Shown here one piece after another: positions 21,341 to 32,599 of a stretch of DNA of 64,000 bases. A model generated the notes under the pieces. The model did not search any database. It saw only the letters and a program-made list of their open reading frames with translations, and was not told where the DNA came from. Source of the stretch: Diphasiastrum complanatum (taxonomy: Eukaryota; Streptophyta; Lycopodiopsida; Lycopodiales; Lycopodiaceae); contig CM055103.1 in NCBI GenBank assembly GCA_029204225.1, forward strand, positions 41,931,368-41,995,367, given 5' to 3'. A program made the translations under genes and the position numbers. Position 1 is the stretch's first letter; each line of letters begins with the position of its first letter.

Positions 21341-22715
21341 GAATTGGATTCTAGCAATTTCGATCCAGGAGAAGATCACCCATTCAAGAGTGATTTTATT
21401 ACTTCAACAAGAGGAGGCCAGAAGATCTGCAACCTCCTCAGGAACAGGGTCGGATCCTCAAGCTCTATATTTCAAAATTCAGAAGTTCAGATCCAAAAAG
21501 AAGAACAATATACAATCAGGCTCAAATTCTGGCTCAGGGTCGAATTCTGGCTCAGGGTCGATGTCGAACTCTTCATCTTTTTAACCAAAGAAGAAACTAT
21601 TCTGCAGATACTGCAAGAGAATTGGACATGAGATCAAGGACTATAGAACTTTGAAATTCAACAATGAGAAGAAGAACCATTTCTAACAACAAGCGAATTC
21701 TTCCTCAACCAGTTTTTCGATCCAGCAGCAAGAGGAAGATGAAGCAGCCTTTATGACCAAGGTTGGAGAACAACATGATATCGATTCTTGGTATCTCGAT
21801 TCTAAAACAACTCAACACATGACTCACCATCAAGACTGATTCAAAGATTATAAATCTTTCACCCACTCTTGAGTTGTGCAACTTGGAGACAACTCATCAC
21901 ATTCGATTCAAGGTGAAGGAACAGTCAGAATTGAATTTCAAAAAGGTGAAGTCAAGTTGCTGTCCAACATTCTCCACGTTCCAAATTTGACCAAGAATTT
22001 GCTCTTAGTTAGCAGAATCACACGATTCAGGTCGGAGGGTCGAATTCGATACAACCGGCTGATCCAGAAAAGAAACGAGCTGAGGGGTAAATAACACCTT
22101 GTATGCAAAATTCACAAGGCACTCTATGGGCTAAAACAGCCACCCAGAGCCTGGTTCCAGAAAATAAATGTATTTCTTATTGAGAATGGTTTTATTCCAA
22201 ACTCAGCATACTCGAATTTCTACTTCAAGTCTGTATCGAATTTCTTCATCATCATCACTCTCTATGTAGATGATATACTATTATTCAGTAACAATCTAAG
22301 TCTGATGAAGGAAATGAAATTCATGTTGGCCAAAGAGTACAAAATGACTGATATAGGTCCAACCCACTATTGTCTCGGAATCGAGATTTTTCGAATTTGA
22401 CCTAGCCGTCTGATTTTCATCAGCCAGCAGATATATTTCACAAAATGCTGAAAAAGTATGGAATGGCCAACTGCAAACCGAGTCTTTTTCCACTCGACCC
22501 TGGACTGAAGCTGTGAAAGGAACAATCTCCTAAAACTGAGGCAGAAAAGGAGGAGATGAAGCAATATCCATTTTACTCCATCATCGGCTCACTGATGTAT
22601 GCAATGATTAGCACTCAAACCGACATTGCATATTCGATCAGTTCACTCAACCACTTCCTATAACTTATTGGAAAGCACTCACAAAAGTCATGAAGTACAT
22701 CTAGGCAACCAATAA
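21341..22715 (+). pseudogene. Copia protease/reverse transcriptase remnants
   Basis: Protease segment DSWYLDSKTTQHMTHH (about 21784), then VQLGDNSSHSIQGEGTVR and LLSNILHVPNLTKNLL to about 22015. This jumps directly to reverse transcriptase: KIHKALYGLKQPPRAWFQK (about 22108) and ITLYVDDILLFS (about 22255), then GSLMYAMI-like text with frameshifts near 22580. Several stops. Integrase and most of RNase H are missing. Confidence 0.75.
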
Positions 22716-23283
22716 TGAGCATCCTAAAAAATCAGAAACAGAAGGCTCGAATTTATGAACAAAGGACTGAAAAATTTAGATGCGAATTTTCTAGAATATT
22801 TTGATACTAGATCGACTCGAAAAATTCTATATTTTTCGAGTCAGTATTTTTTGAGTCATTGTACATTTTTCGATACTTGTAAATTTCGATAAATCCGACC
22901 TAACGACTTCGCGTTGACAGTCCGCCCACTTTGTACATGCATTAATTGTAATGAGGCGGTTGTAATAACTGCAATAGAAGGTAGTTGTAGATATTTTGTA
23001 GGATATCAATCCTAGAATCTTCATTAGAAAACTTCTTCTGATTATTCGAGTTTCTGTAACCAGAGTTATCACTCTCAATGACTGTAAGCTGAAGTTTTTA
23101 CTTCAAACATTGTACTCATTGTTTGATATTAATCAGAATGCAAATTTTCAGTCCTACTACTGTATCGTTTCATTGGGCATTTGTCTGAATCATTCAATTT
23201 GAATATTCTACTGTTGTTTGTGGCGTTTCCGATCCTACACGCACTCGCTCGAGCTTCCGCTGACTAACCCTCGATTTTCGATA
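22716..23283 (+). repeat. Copia 3' LTR
   Basis: Same text as 20223-20717. Ends CTCGATTTTCGATA. It joins RNase H sequence (YI.AT) without a polypurine tract, showing a deletion at the junction. Confidence 0.75.
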
Positions 23284-23639
23284 GCAAAACTTTATTTGGG
23301 TTAATGCGTTGACAGAGTTTACACAAAGAGTAGTAAAACAAAGACAATCGACAATAAGACTAGGGATAGGAAAAACGTTTTGTTTATGCCTACTTCAGTT
23401 TAATATCTCATTTGTTTTTCAAAAAGTAAATATGTGAGATAATTATGGCTACACACTCTATGATTTTTGGTTCTTGTTCCCATCAATAAATGCTGAAACC
23501 AATAATACAAGTATTGATAACCTAAGCGCCCTTAATGCACATGGATTTGTGCAAGGGATCACTACAGTCATAGGGATCGGTATGGCATGGATTTGCATGG
23601 GTCCTAATGCAAGTGCTAGGGTAAGATTCTTACAGCCAC

Positions 23640-24085
23640 GATCTTTTCCAGACGGCACAATGGCTCCACGCCATCTTCTTTGTACACTCATTTGCACAAA
23701 TGTAAATTGTATATAGATGAGCATTGTAATCTAATTAAGTAAGTGAATCAATTATAGTGATTTTAGAGAGACATACACTGTAGATACTTTCATACATCGA
23801 TTCTTTCTTTCAGATTGATTGTCAATAATAAGCTCATAGCTTTTACAAAGCGATGCTAGCTTCCTAAGCACGCAGTTTCGCCCCCTATTGTCTTGTGCTC
23901 ATAGCATCAATCTGACTTGTATTTCTATACATAAATCTGCATCAATCACTGTCTTTTATTGCGTTCAAAGTTCTTGTCAGAATTGTATGCGTTGCTACTA
24001 TGTCTTCTTGTCTGACATTCTTACTGCTTTGTCTGATTGTCTGCTCTTCCGCTTCTGCAAACAATTGCCTAATTAAGCTCTACTC
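23640..24085 (+). repeat. Partial copia LTR, same family as 48910-49652 and 58205-58974
   Basis: Plus-strand text GACGGCACAATGGCTCCAC..CTTCTT.TGTACACTCAT, then TGTCAATAATAAGCTCATAGC, CTATTGTCTTGTGCTCA and TTGTCTGATTGTCTGCTCTT, matches the reverse complement of the LTRs at 58205-58974. The start and end are eroded and no internal region is attached. It is a solo or fragmentary LTR. Confidence 0.7.
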
Positions 24086-24102
24086 TTGTGTTCGCCTACT
24101 GT

Positions 24103-24121
24103 TGTAGTAGTAGTAGTAGTA
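24103..24121 (+). repeat. (GTA)n microsatellite
   Basis: Six GTA units, with a second short run (GTAGTAGTAG) at about 24163. Confidence 0.85.
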
Positions 24122-24339
24122 CATGCACCGAGGGAATCGATCGACCACTGCCTCCGCGCAGTAGTAGTAGGATCGTTCCGATCCGATTGATCAACCTGTC
24201 TATCCGAATTCTCGGACCTTCCTTCGTTTCCCTGACAAGAGTCCCACCTCTATGATTTGTGATATTAGATGGATCTGATGTATTAGAGATTGTAGACCTG
24301 ACTCTTCATGTATATCCAATGGTAATTTTTATCATGGAA

Positions 24340-24850
24340 AACACTCGAAATGCACTAGATTATAATAGAGGATTGCCAAAGATAGAGTTATCAAAGTTTA
24401 AGAGGCAAGGTAACCCTAAATGACTTCTATAGATGTATGTAGATGCCTACGAGACTTGTGGACTTGATGACAATCAATCCATGAGGAAACAATTTATCTT
24501 ATGTGTCACCAATTTTGCTCGTGACTGGTATTTCAACCTCAAACCTCCTAAGAACAAGATTGAAATTCATTACAAAGAGATGTTAGACATTATATAAAAT
24601 TGGTCAAGGAGTTAAAGAGTTAATGTACCTCTGCTAGAGTTTTTGACACAAATATAAGTTTATGGTTCATGGCTAGACTCCAAGAATATAAAGCATCACA
24701 TAAAGGTAGAAGCAAATACATTACCTTTAGTGAATTAGCCTATGCCTATGCAATACGAGAGGTGGATGAACGCTATCATGACTCAAGAGAAAAGAAATGC
24801 ATTGAAACCACCCCTAGAATCTCATCAAGGAGCTAATGGGGATCTTCTAG
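24340..24850 (+). pseudogene. Ty3/gypsy gag fragment, degenerate
   Basis: The frame reads LPKIELSKFKRQGNP, MYVDAYETCGLDDNQ, KQFILCVTNFARDWYFNL and PPKNKIEIHYKEM, the retrotransposon gag capsid pattern (ARDWYFNL corresponds to A..W...L). Stops interrupt it. It is unlike the other gypsy families in the window. Confidence 0.45.
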
Positions 24851-25192
24851 TTCAATATATATTATGGAGAGTAACCTAGTCCTATGGTGGAGAAAGAAAA
24901 TTTTAGAAGGATAAAAAAGTGGGTAGAAGTGAAACATGACAAATATCAACGAATGAAACACCAAGTTGCTACATGACCGAATTCCATAATAATTCATGAC
25001 CTGATTATCACAACCCAACACCTCCCTTTGACCCTTTCTATGGTGGTGCATCAGTGTTTTGAGAAAGTCGACATAGTTCAAGAATAAAATCGGCATCTTT
25101 TCTTAAAACCGGCATGACAAAAATTGTACAAAATTTTCTATGTCATAAATCTTGAGTTTTATAAGAAAAAACCAGCAAATAAGAGTTTCTCA

Positions 25193-25417
25193 CTAATAGA
25201 GGCCCAATAACTTTTTCACATATCGATTTTTGGAGGGAAAAGGTTTCCCTCCAAAAAGGTTTCCCCGATCACTGTCCAGGTGCATGTCCCAAGTTGACTC
25301 CCCAGAATCCGAATCCCATTCCTCCTCTTCATTTCCACTACAACTACTCCACAAGCCAGCTACTATAACTCTCGCAGATCTGTCTCGAGTCTCCATCCAT
25401 GATCTCTCTTTATCCAT
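25193..25417 (-). CDS. Unrecognised 74-codon ORF, possible first exon of a small gene
   Basis: ATG 25417 with context CATCCATGG. The protein begins MDKERSWMETRDRSARVIVA and contains an acidic stretch (GNEEEEWDSDSGESTWD). A TATATATTA-type box lies about 120 bp upstream on minus (25535-25545). A possible donor (AT|GTGAAA) near 25217 would make this an exon. The flanking sequence shows no transposon text. Function unknown. Confidence 0.3.
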   Translation of the reverse strand: MDKERSWMETRDRSARVIVAGLWSSCSGNEEEEWDSDSGESTWDMHLDSDRGNLFGGKPFPSKNRYVKKLLGLY

Positions 25418-25545
25418 GGATGATGAATCGGTCTCCTTCCTTCAAAGTTCAGGCTTCTAACTTCTAAGTTATACCTCCTGCCCAGTGTCAACGCCAGGAC
25501 GCCTGATCATCGACCCCTGCCAGACAGCACGGACTAATATATAAT

Positions 25546-26159
25546 AAAGCTCGCTCTCAACGCGGAGTTCTTCCACGGTTCCACCTTATTAGGTGGGTCG
25601 TTGGATGGGAAGCAGGCATTTATAACCTTTTCGCATCTCAGACCAGGGTAAAGGTATCACTGTTCACAAATTAACTTCACAATCCATCAAATCTTTTCCT
25701 GGCAATCTCTTCAGTATTGAAAACTGCATCCAACGTCAAACAATATCTGATCACCTGAATTCAACTCCACATATTCATTCAGAGTGCAGGATTCCGACTC
25801 GCCCGCAAAGTCTCTGTCCATGGTTGTTGTCCCGTTGGGTATCACTTGCCATACTGGTACTATTTATATAGTTACATTGAAGGCCTTTGAAATTTGAATC
25901 AGTGCTCGTAAAAACTTCAGAATACTCTGGAGTCTGTACGTTACGAATTGACATATTTCTATATCGGTATGGTGAACTTCTGAAAAAGCTATGCAAACAA
26001 AGTATCACTTAACTCGGCTCGGCTGTCTCGGCAGATGTCCTCCAGTTTTGACTCCTTCTGTGCCTTGTGCCAGATAGACGTACCTGTGGAGTCGGTCAGA
26101 TGTCACAGCTTGTAATCAATCCGGAGCTCTTTTTGTGGGCTATTCAGTGTGCAGCCAGT
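25546..26159. other. Sequence without confident feature
   Basis: Minus frames at 25775-26008 are open but unrecognised. Codon-like composition suggests it may belong to the same decayed or spliced minus-strand locus as 26160-26690. Confidence 0.25.
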
Positions 26160-26690
26160 TTCACACCCCATCAAACGCAATGGGGCATTTTTCTTCATTA
26201 GGCTTAGCTTTGGAAATTCTCAAACATCTTCTGAAATTCTGAATAGTATTTGACATTTGTTGTAGTGCTTCCCGTATGAAGAAGTTCCCCGATTCCCAGC
26301 TATCAATATTGTACTGCAGCTTTAAACTACACATACTACATATAAGCCTCAAATAAAGGATGAGGCTCTGAGGTTCAGTTGCATGGTCGTCATAGTGAAC
26401 ATCTAATCACATTCAGCACTTAATGAATCAGACTGTCATTGAGCAACTTTTGATGAATCCTATGGTTTCCTTGGCACTTGGCAGCTTCTGTCGCGGTCTT
26501 ATAATCAGGTTGTCCTTGAAATTAGTTGAGAGTGCTATTAAAATAGTGAGCTGCCCACTTGAATCCAGCATGAAGATCAGGATCAAGGGGGCCGCCATTC
26601 TCTAGCATAAATGCCCCATTATAGTTTTGTACATTTTTTCTGCCAGAGTCATAAAGTCATGCCCGAACATTTGCCTTTGCATCATGTCTC
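26160..26690 (-). pseudogene. Unrecognised coding-like region
   Basis: Minus frames give NYNGAFMLENGGPLDPDLHA followed by GFKWAAHYFNSTLN, one stop, then FQGQPDYKTATEAAKCQGNH (together about 26430-26640). Downstream comes SLKLQYNIDSWESGNFFIRE...NTIQNFRRCLRISKAKPNEE (26161-26352). More than 130 codons with only two stops, and of natural composition, suggest a decayed host gene or exons of one. No family was identified and no LTR-element motif is present. Confidence 0.35.
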
Positions 26691-26979
26691 ATAATTAGTA
26701 GCGCAAACTAGGTTTCACATGCTAAGAGGCCTGTAGAAAGCCTTTAGATAAACTACGGATGTTTGGGGAAGTTGGCAAAATATAGAAATGTAATTGGCAA
26801 ATTTCTCGGAAAATAGATTTAGAAACCAACTTCCTCTAAAAATACATAAAATTGGAGGAAAACCTAAATACTTTCTCAAACTCCGATGTATAGAGATTTT
26901 CATGCCTAAGCCATAATGTCTTGTGTGAAAAAGTTGCCCTCCCGAGCATTATGCCTCGTAATTCCTGACTCCTGTTGGT

Positions 26980-27118
26980 TGCTCAGGCAAGGCTTTACCC
27001 ATTTTTAAGAGGGCTTTAAGCCTACCCAAGCTTTAATTCCTTACTCCTGTTGCAAGGCTTTACCCATTTTTAAGAGGGCTTTAAGCCTACCCAAGCAATC
27101 TGGTCGAGCATTATGGCC
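26980..27118 (+). repeat. 65-bp tandem duplication
   Basis: CAAGGCTTTACCCATTTTTA and the following 20 bases occur at 26988 and again at 27053, a 65-bp period, with each copy ending CCTACCCAAGC. Confidence 0.85.
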
Positions 27119-27729
27119 ATCATTCCATGCCCGAGCAAATATTCAATGGTCAAGGAGGAGACTAGAACCTTGCTTTCATTAAATAAGGATGTGAAGACCC
27201 ATTAGTGTGCATGATTGGGCAAGTGCATCCCCCATCACTATAACACATTACCAACATAGTGATTTATGTAGATGTAACAAAACTAATCAATCTTGATATA
27301 TATTTTTTAGCAATCACAAGGTATTATTTAGCAAAGACATGGTGGAAGAGATCTATGTGTATTTAGTTCACAAACAAGCCGATTTGGCAAAACAACATAA
27401 CCCAAGATCAACTGAACAAAAGTGACAGAAAAGCAAGTGTAACTTTTCTCACAAGCATAAGCGCACTCTCAATTGATTAACACACTATGGCAATAATTAC
27501 AAGCTAAGTACTAAATAGGGCTTAGTAGTTGATAGCCCAACAATCTAGTGCCTAGAAAGAGAAAAAGGAGCCGTAAAAAAAACAGTGATGTTTGTCGTTT
27601 TTCAACTCTCTCCCTCAAACATACAATGTTTCTACAAGGGAAAAACGATAATGACATTCATGGAACATACCTCCATGATAGCATAGAATCTAAGTGTAGA
27701 GATTTTCTACATTAGAAAATATCTTACAA
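27119..27729. other. Sequence without gene, probably copia LTR remnant
   Basis: It lies on the 3' side of the minus-strand copia RNase H fragment, where an LTR is expected. No LTR pair could be defined. Confidence 0.25.
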
Positions 27730-28420
27730 GCTTTATGCAATTGCTTCCACACCAAGTTTAGTTCTAAAAGTTTCAAACTTATCTTTACTCAAAAATTTTG
27801 TAAACACATCAGCAAGTTGTAATGTAGTAGAACAATGAACCACGATTGTAGTTTCTCTCATATAAAATGATACTTTACCTCAATATGTTTCATTCTTGAA
27901 TGGAATAAAGGACTTTTAGCTAACTGCATCGCTTTGGATATTACTAAAGATGACGGTAGGATGTGTTTGTCTCATGTCAATTTCGCTTGACAATTGTCGT
28001 AGCCAAATTGTCTCTTAATTTGTATAACTCAAAGCTTTATATTCAACTTCTGTAGTTGAAAGAGATATAGTACCATGTTTCTTACTAGACCATGAAAAAC
28101 AACCCTTACCAAAATTGAAAGCATATCATGTGGTTGATCTTCTATCGTCTATGTTACCAGCCTAGTCAGCATTAACATACCCTTGTAATCTAAGTAAATC
28201 ATATTGTCTTTTATAGATCAAAAGCCAAGGTTGGGTGTGCCTTTTACAAACCTTAAAGTCCTTTTTGCCGCCTTCCAAATAATCCAATGTAGGTGATGAC
28301 ATGAATTGGCTCACAACATAGCAGATATTAGGATGTGTGGTATTTGTTGAAATGGAAAAATAATCCATCTTGACTTTAGACTTGCTACAAATATTGTACC
28401 ATGCAAGTATGTTGTTCATA
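27730..28420 (-). pseudogene. Copia RNase H fragment
   Basis: Minus frames read YVNADAGNIDDRRSTT, FSWSSKKHGTISLSTTEVEYKAL, ETIWLRQL and LADVFTKFLSKDKFETFRTKLGV. This is the copia RNase H sequence from the DADWAG..DDRRST motif to the LADI.TK end. Stops are frequent. A short reverse transcriptase tail (about 28200-28420) precedes it. Confidence 0.7.
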
Positions 28421-29135
28421 AATGCAAAATGCCAAGTTTGGCCTAGATAGAACTCGAGCTACATGGATATGTCACATCTAGAATGATGAGTACAACTTGC
28501 ATATAGTTTGTAGACATAGAATTAACAAAATTATGCTTGTAGAAACTCGTGGCAATTCACGTGCATTAATTGTAAGTGATCCATAGTGACATGCAAGGCA
28601 TGCACAAAGTGTAATGGACACATGCATGATGATTTGTACATTTCTAGTTAGAACTAGCACACTTGGAAAAAATTGGTAGAGTTTCATGCATGAGAAGTGA
28701 CAAATGTCACATAGACTCTAGTTTTCACTTTAGATGTCATTAAATGACGGATGGATGTGGTTCTACCTCGAGCTACCTCAAACTCCATAAATATGTATAG
28801 CTCTCCTCATATTTTGTGATGAAGAACCAAAGCTTTGTAGCTATCTCATGCCATTTTGGATCCACACATTTTTTGCTTGTTATCCCTCTATCTTTCTCTC
28901 TCTAACTCGTGTTGAGACTAATGCTAATACACTGATATCTTGTACTTTTGCTCATTGTTGATTTATTGCTATCATATTCTGATGCTTAGCATGCTAGATT
29001 GTGATTAAGCCATATCTTCTGAACTAGATCTTGTTAATCAATCTAGAATCAGGTTACTGTGCTAATTACAAAGCTTAATTAGATCCATCATATTGTGGAC
29101 ATTCCCCACACGTGTGAATTCTGGAAAATTTGTCA
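28421..29135 (+). repeat. Copia 5' LTR (start not defined)
   Basis: It ends at 29135 (…TTTGTCA) directly before a primer site. A TATA-like CATAAATATGTATAGC lies near 28788 with CT-rich sequence downstream. The left border is not visible because no second LTR copy is present. Confidence 0.45.
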
Positions 29136-29148
29136 TGGTATTAGAGCC
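29136..29148 (+). other. Primer binding site
   Basis: TGGTATTAGAGCC, one mismatch from the standard TGGTATCAGAGCC. Confidence 0.7.
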
Positions 29149-29905
29149 AAATTAAGCTTTGCATGCTAACACCTCAGATTGTACAAGAAATTGAGAGCTA
29201 ATTCAAGCAAAACAACAGTTTTTCACTTTTTCTCACCTTTCTCTGAAGTGTATTTGGATCAAATCAGATTGGAACTGAATTTTCAAACCTGAATAGTGGT
29301 AGTACGGAATTCTGGAATTTCGCAGGTGTGAAAACCAGAGATTTTCACTCCCTTCAATCTCCTTGGTTGTAGATCCAAAGATAGCGGTGTTATAGCTTGA
29401 TGGAAAGCTTATGATCTGTACTTTTCATAAAAATTGAAACAAAATCAATCTGATGTGTCTATCAAGAGTTATAAGCTCTTAAAGAGGATAGGGATAGGTC
29501 CAAAATCTGAGTGACAGCATTTTGATTTGATTCAATCTTGCTTTGTTCTGAATCCATTGTTTTGAGCATCCTACACAAGAAACTGAAGATCAAGACTAAG
29601 TTTGAAGTAAATGAACACCCTTTGAGCCTTCTGAGTGTCAATAGTGTTTTCTTTTGATACATTTCACACGTGCCAAAAGTAGGATTCAAACCAGCCAAAG
29701 TGTCTCAATCCACTTTGTGTGTCTGATCTAGATAACTTGTCTTGTGGAATATTTGAGATCCATCTCAAATATAGCTGCAAGTGTTTCACATAGGAAGGTA
29801 GTACATCCTTGAAAATACCTTGAGTGAAAGAGATCAGCAACTTTAAGTCTAATTGGAACAAGCTCAAACATATTGCAGTCCAATAACTAAGAAGTCTTCA
29901 TCAAA

Positions 29906-30295
29906 ATGTCACCTCTGGGAGGATATCTTTTAGAAGCAAATGAAAGACTAAACACTTCTAATTACTCAATTTGGAAGTTTAGAATGAAGTCTATTTTGAT
30001 ACTCCAGGATGTTATGGACACTGTGCTTGGTGTTGAGGAGGAGCCTCAAGCACAGGCTGAAATTCCTAAGTATAGGAAGAGAGCTAGAATGGCTCTACAT
30101 TTCATTAAGATGAATGTATCTAATGAAATTCTGAGAGAGATAGGATCTTGCACTACAACCAAAGAAGCTTGGGATGCACTTAAGTCCATCTATGAAGGAA
30201 AGAATACTTCTAGAATACTCACTCTTAGGAATCAGATTTTCCAAAGTTTCCAAAGAAGTGAAGAGAGTGCATCAAACTATTTTTTAGAGAGTTAA
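29906..30295 (+). CDS. Copia gag, N-terminal part
   Basis: Starts MSPLGGYLLEANERLNTSNY and continues with SIWKFRMK, LHFIKMNVSNEIL, TTKEAWDALKSIYEGKNTSR and LRNQIFQSF, the UBN2-type copia gag. It stops at 30295 and the next gag segment continues in another frame to about 30430. Then gag-protease-integrase N-terminus is deleted (junction about 30440-30480). Confidence 0.8.
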   Translation: MSPLGGYLLEANERLNTSNYSIWKFRMKSILILQDVMDTVLGVEEEPQAQAEIPKYRKRARMALHFIKMNVSNEILREIGSCTTTKEAWDALKSIYEGKNTSRILTLRNQIFQSFQRSEESASNYFLES

Positions 30296-30479
30296 AGATT
30301 TACATAGAGAGCTTTCTTGTGTTGGTGTTACCATTATCGAGCTAGTTCAAGTCATTTTAAATGGCTTGAGAGATGACTATGATAATCTTGTTCAGTCTTT
30401 TGCCATGGTGACTTTGCTAGATATACTTGGTTGTATCTACTCTCTTCAAAGGCTATGGTTTTTTATCACTTCCTAATCT

Positions 30480-32590
30480 TCAAAGCATATGTTGAGAAAT
30501 AGTTTTCTTTCAAAGTCAAAGCTTTAAGATGTGATGGAGGAGGTGAATACATCTCCAACAAGTTTCATGAATACTGTGAAGGTGAAGGAATAAAGAGAGA
30601 GCTTTCTTGTGCTTATTCTCCATCTCAAAATGGAGTTGCTGAGAGGAAAAACAGATCTTTATGTGAATGTGCTAAAGCAATTCGAGTTGAAGCTTCTTTG
30701 CCTATTGAATATTGGGGTGAAGCTATAAATTTTGCAAACTATTTGTGCAATAGATTACCTCACAATGCACTTGTTGGAAAATCATCTTTTGAAGTCTTGT
30801 TTAAGAAGAAACCTAAGGTAGATCACCTTAGAGTTTTTGGTTGTGCTTGCTTTGTTCATGTGCCCTTGGAAACAAGGAAAAGATATTATCCTAATTCTAT
30901 TAAATGGATCATGGTTGGATATGCATCCAACAAGAAAGCTTACGAAATCTATGTTCCCTCTACCTCAACTACAATTGAGAGTAGGGACGCTATATTCCAT
31001 GAGGATCAAAAATACATTCTTGAGGAGGCCGAGTTCAAAGATTCTCACAAAGATACTCCAATCATCACCCTTGAAGATTATCATGGAGCGATGGGGTCGA
31101 GAATTGAGGAGGAGTCACCTCGAATCTTTTCACCAAGGAGATCTCAAAGAGAAAGATCCGAGCCTAGGAGGCTTACCTATGAAGATAGAGGCAAGCAAGT
31201 GGAAATCAACTCCACTAATTGTGCTTATTTTATTTCTCATGAGGAGCCAAAGGATGTATATGATGCACTCAACTCGAAGGAATGGTACCTTTCCATGAAG
31301 GAGGAATATGATGCTTTGATGGCCAATAAGACATGGGAGCTTGTGGATCTTCCATCCAACAAGCACACCATTGGTTGCAAGTGGGTTTTTCGAGTCAAGT
31401 ATAATCAAAATGGCACAATCAACAAGTACAAGGCTAGACTTTGTGCTAAAGGTTTTGCTCAAGTTTATGGACTGAATTATGAGGAGACTTTTGCTCCAGT
31501 TACAAAGATGGTATCAATTAGAATCATAATTTCTGTTGCTTGTTTTTTCAATTGACAAGTTCTTCAACTAGATGTCTCTAATGCATTTCTAAATGGATAT
31601 CTAGAAGAAGAGATTTATATGGATCAGCCTATTGGGTTCATCCATGACAAAGACAAAGTTTGCTTGCTCTTCAAAAGTTTATATGGACTAAAGCAATCTC
31701 CAAGGTCATGGTATTCTTGACTTAACACCTTTCTTAAGTCACTAGGATTTAATCTTAGTGACTATGATCCTTCCTTATATGTCAAATTTTTTGATAAAGA
31801 TATTGTCATCCTTCTTATTTATGTTGATGATATCATTCTAACAGGAAGTTGTATCAACTTAGTTAAGAAAACCAAGATTGCACTTGGAAAAGAATTCAAG
31901 ATGCAAGATCTTGAAAAAATTCACTACATTCTAGGATTAGAGATTTTTCTTAAAGATAAAGCTTTTGTATGTCAATCCAAGTATGCTCTTTCAATGTTAA
32001 AAAAGTTCAATATGTTAGATTGTAAGATTATAGAAACTCCTATGGAGCAAAATGTAAAAGACCCTAACAAAGGTGATGAAAGATCCTTTGTGGACATCAC
32101 ATGTTTTAGGAGTCTTATAGGCTCCTTAATTTGGCTCACAATAACTAGACCTGACATAAGCTTTAGTGTTCATAATTTGAGCCAGGCTATGCAAAGTCCT
32201 ACTATTTATCATTGGAAAATGGCCAAGAGAGTGCTTAGATATAAATCTTCAACTTTTGATCATGGTTTATTGTATAAAAGTGAAGACCTTTCTATTGTTG
32301 GTTATTCTGACTCAGATTTTGCAAGTGATAGAGCAGGTCAAAAATCTACAAGTGCTTATGTCATATATCTTGGAGGAATATCTTGGCTTTCCAAAAAGCA
32401 AGATACTGTATCACTCTCATCATGTGAAGCTGAGTACAAGGCGCTCACTACAACAACAAAGGAAGTGCTTTGGATCAAGAGGTTGCTAGTGGAGCTAAAA
32501 ATAATCATGGAAGAGGATCTACCTATGATCATGTGTGACAACATTTCAGCCCAAGCCCTTGCCAACAACCCGATATTCCATGCAAGCATA
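30480..32590 (+). pseudogene. Copia integrase, reverse transcriptase and RNase H, nearly open
   Basis: The integrase core is CDGGGEYISNKFHEYC (about 30530) and SPSQNGVAERKNRSL (about 30628). The open frame 30698-31555 carries LRVFGC and reverse transcriptase start WKWVFRVKYNQNG-type text. One stop follows at 31553, then [20 protein letters not shown], a stop at 31719, and LIYVDDIILTG (about 31815). The frame 31901-32590 carries GSLIWLTITRPDI, SDSDFASDRAGQKSTS, SSCEAEY and CDNISA. Only two or three disabling changes are seen, so this is the best-preserved pol in the window. It is cut off at about 32590. Confidence 0.85.
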
Positions 32591-32599
32591 AGTAGATTC

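Larger units (their letters stand above)
20223..23283 (+). mobile_element. Ty1/copia retrotransposon with two LTRs and internal deletions
   Basis: The 5' LTR (20223-20717) and 3' LTR (22716-23283) share sequence from TGAGCATC to the end (CTCGATTT.CGA.A). A canonical primer binding site (TGGTATCAGAGC) starts at 20718. gag is open. Protease is followed abruptly by reverse transcriptase, so integrase is deleted, and RNase H is cut short at the 3' LTR. No clear 5-bp target duplication was seen. Confidence 0.8.

Noticed and set aside
25230-25460. Plus-strand 76-codon ORF
   Set aside because: It begins at TTG, not ATG. The minus-strand frame over the same bases starts at a true ATG in good context.
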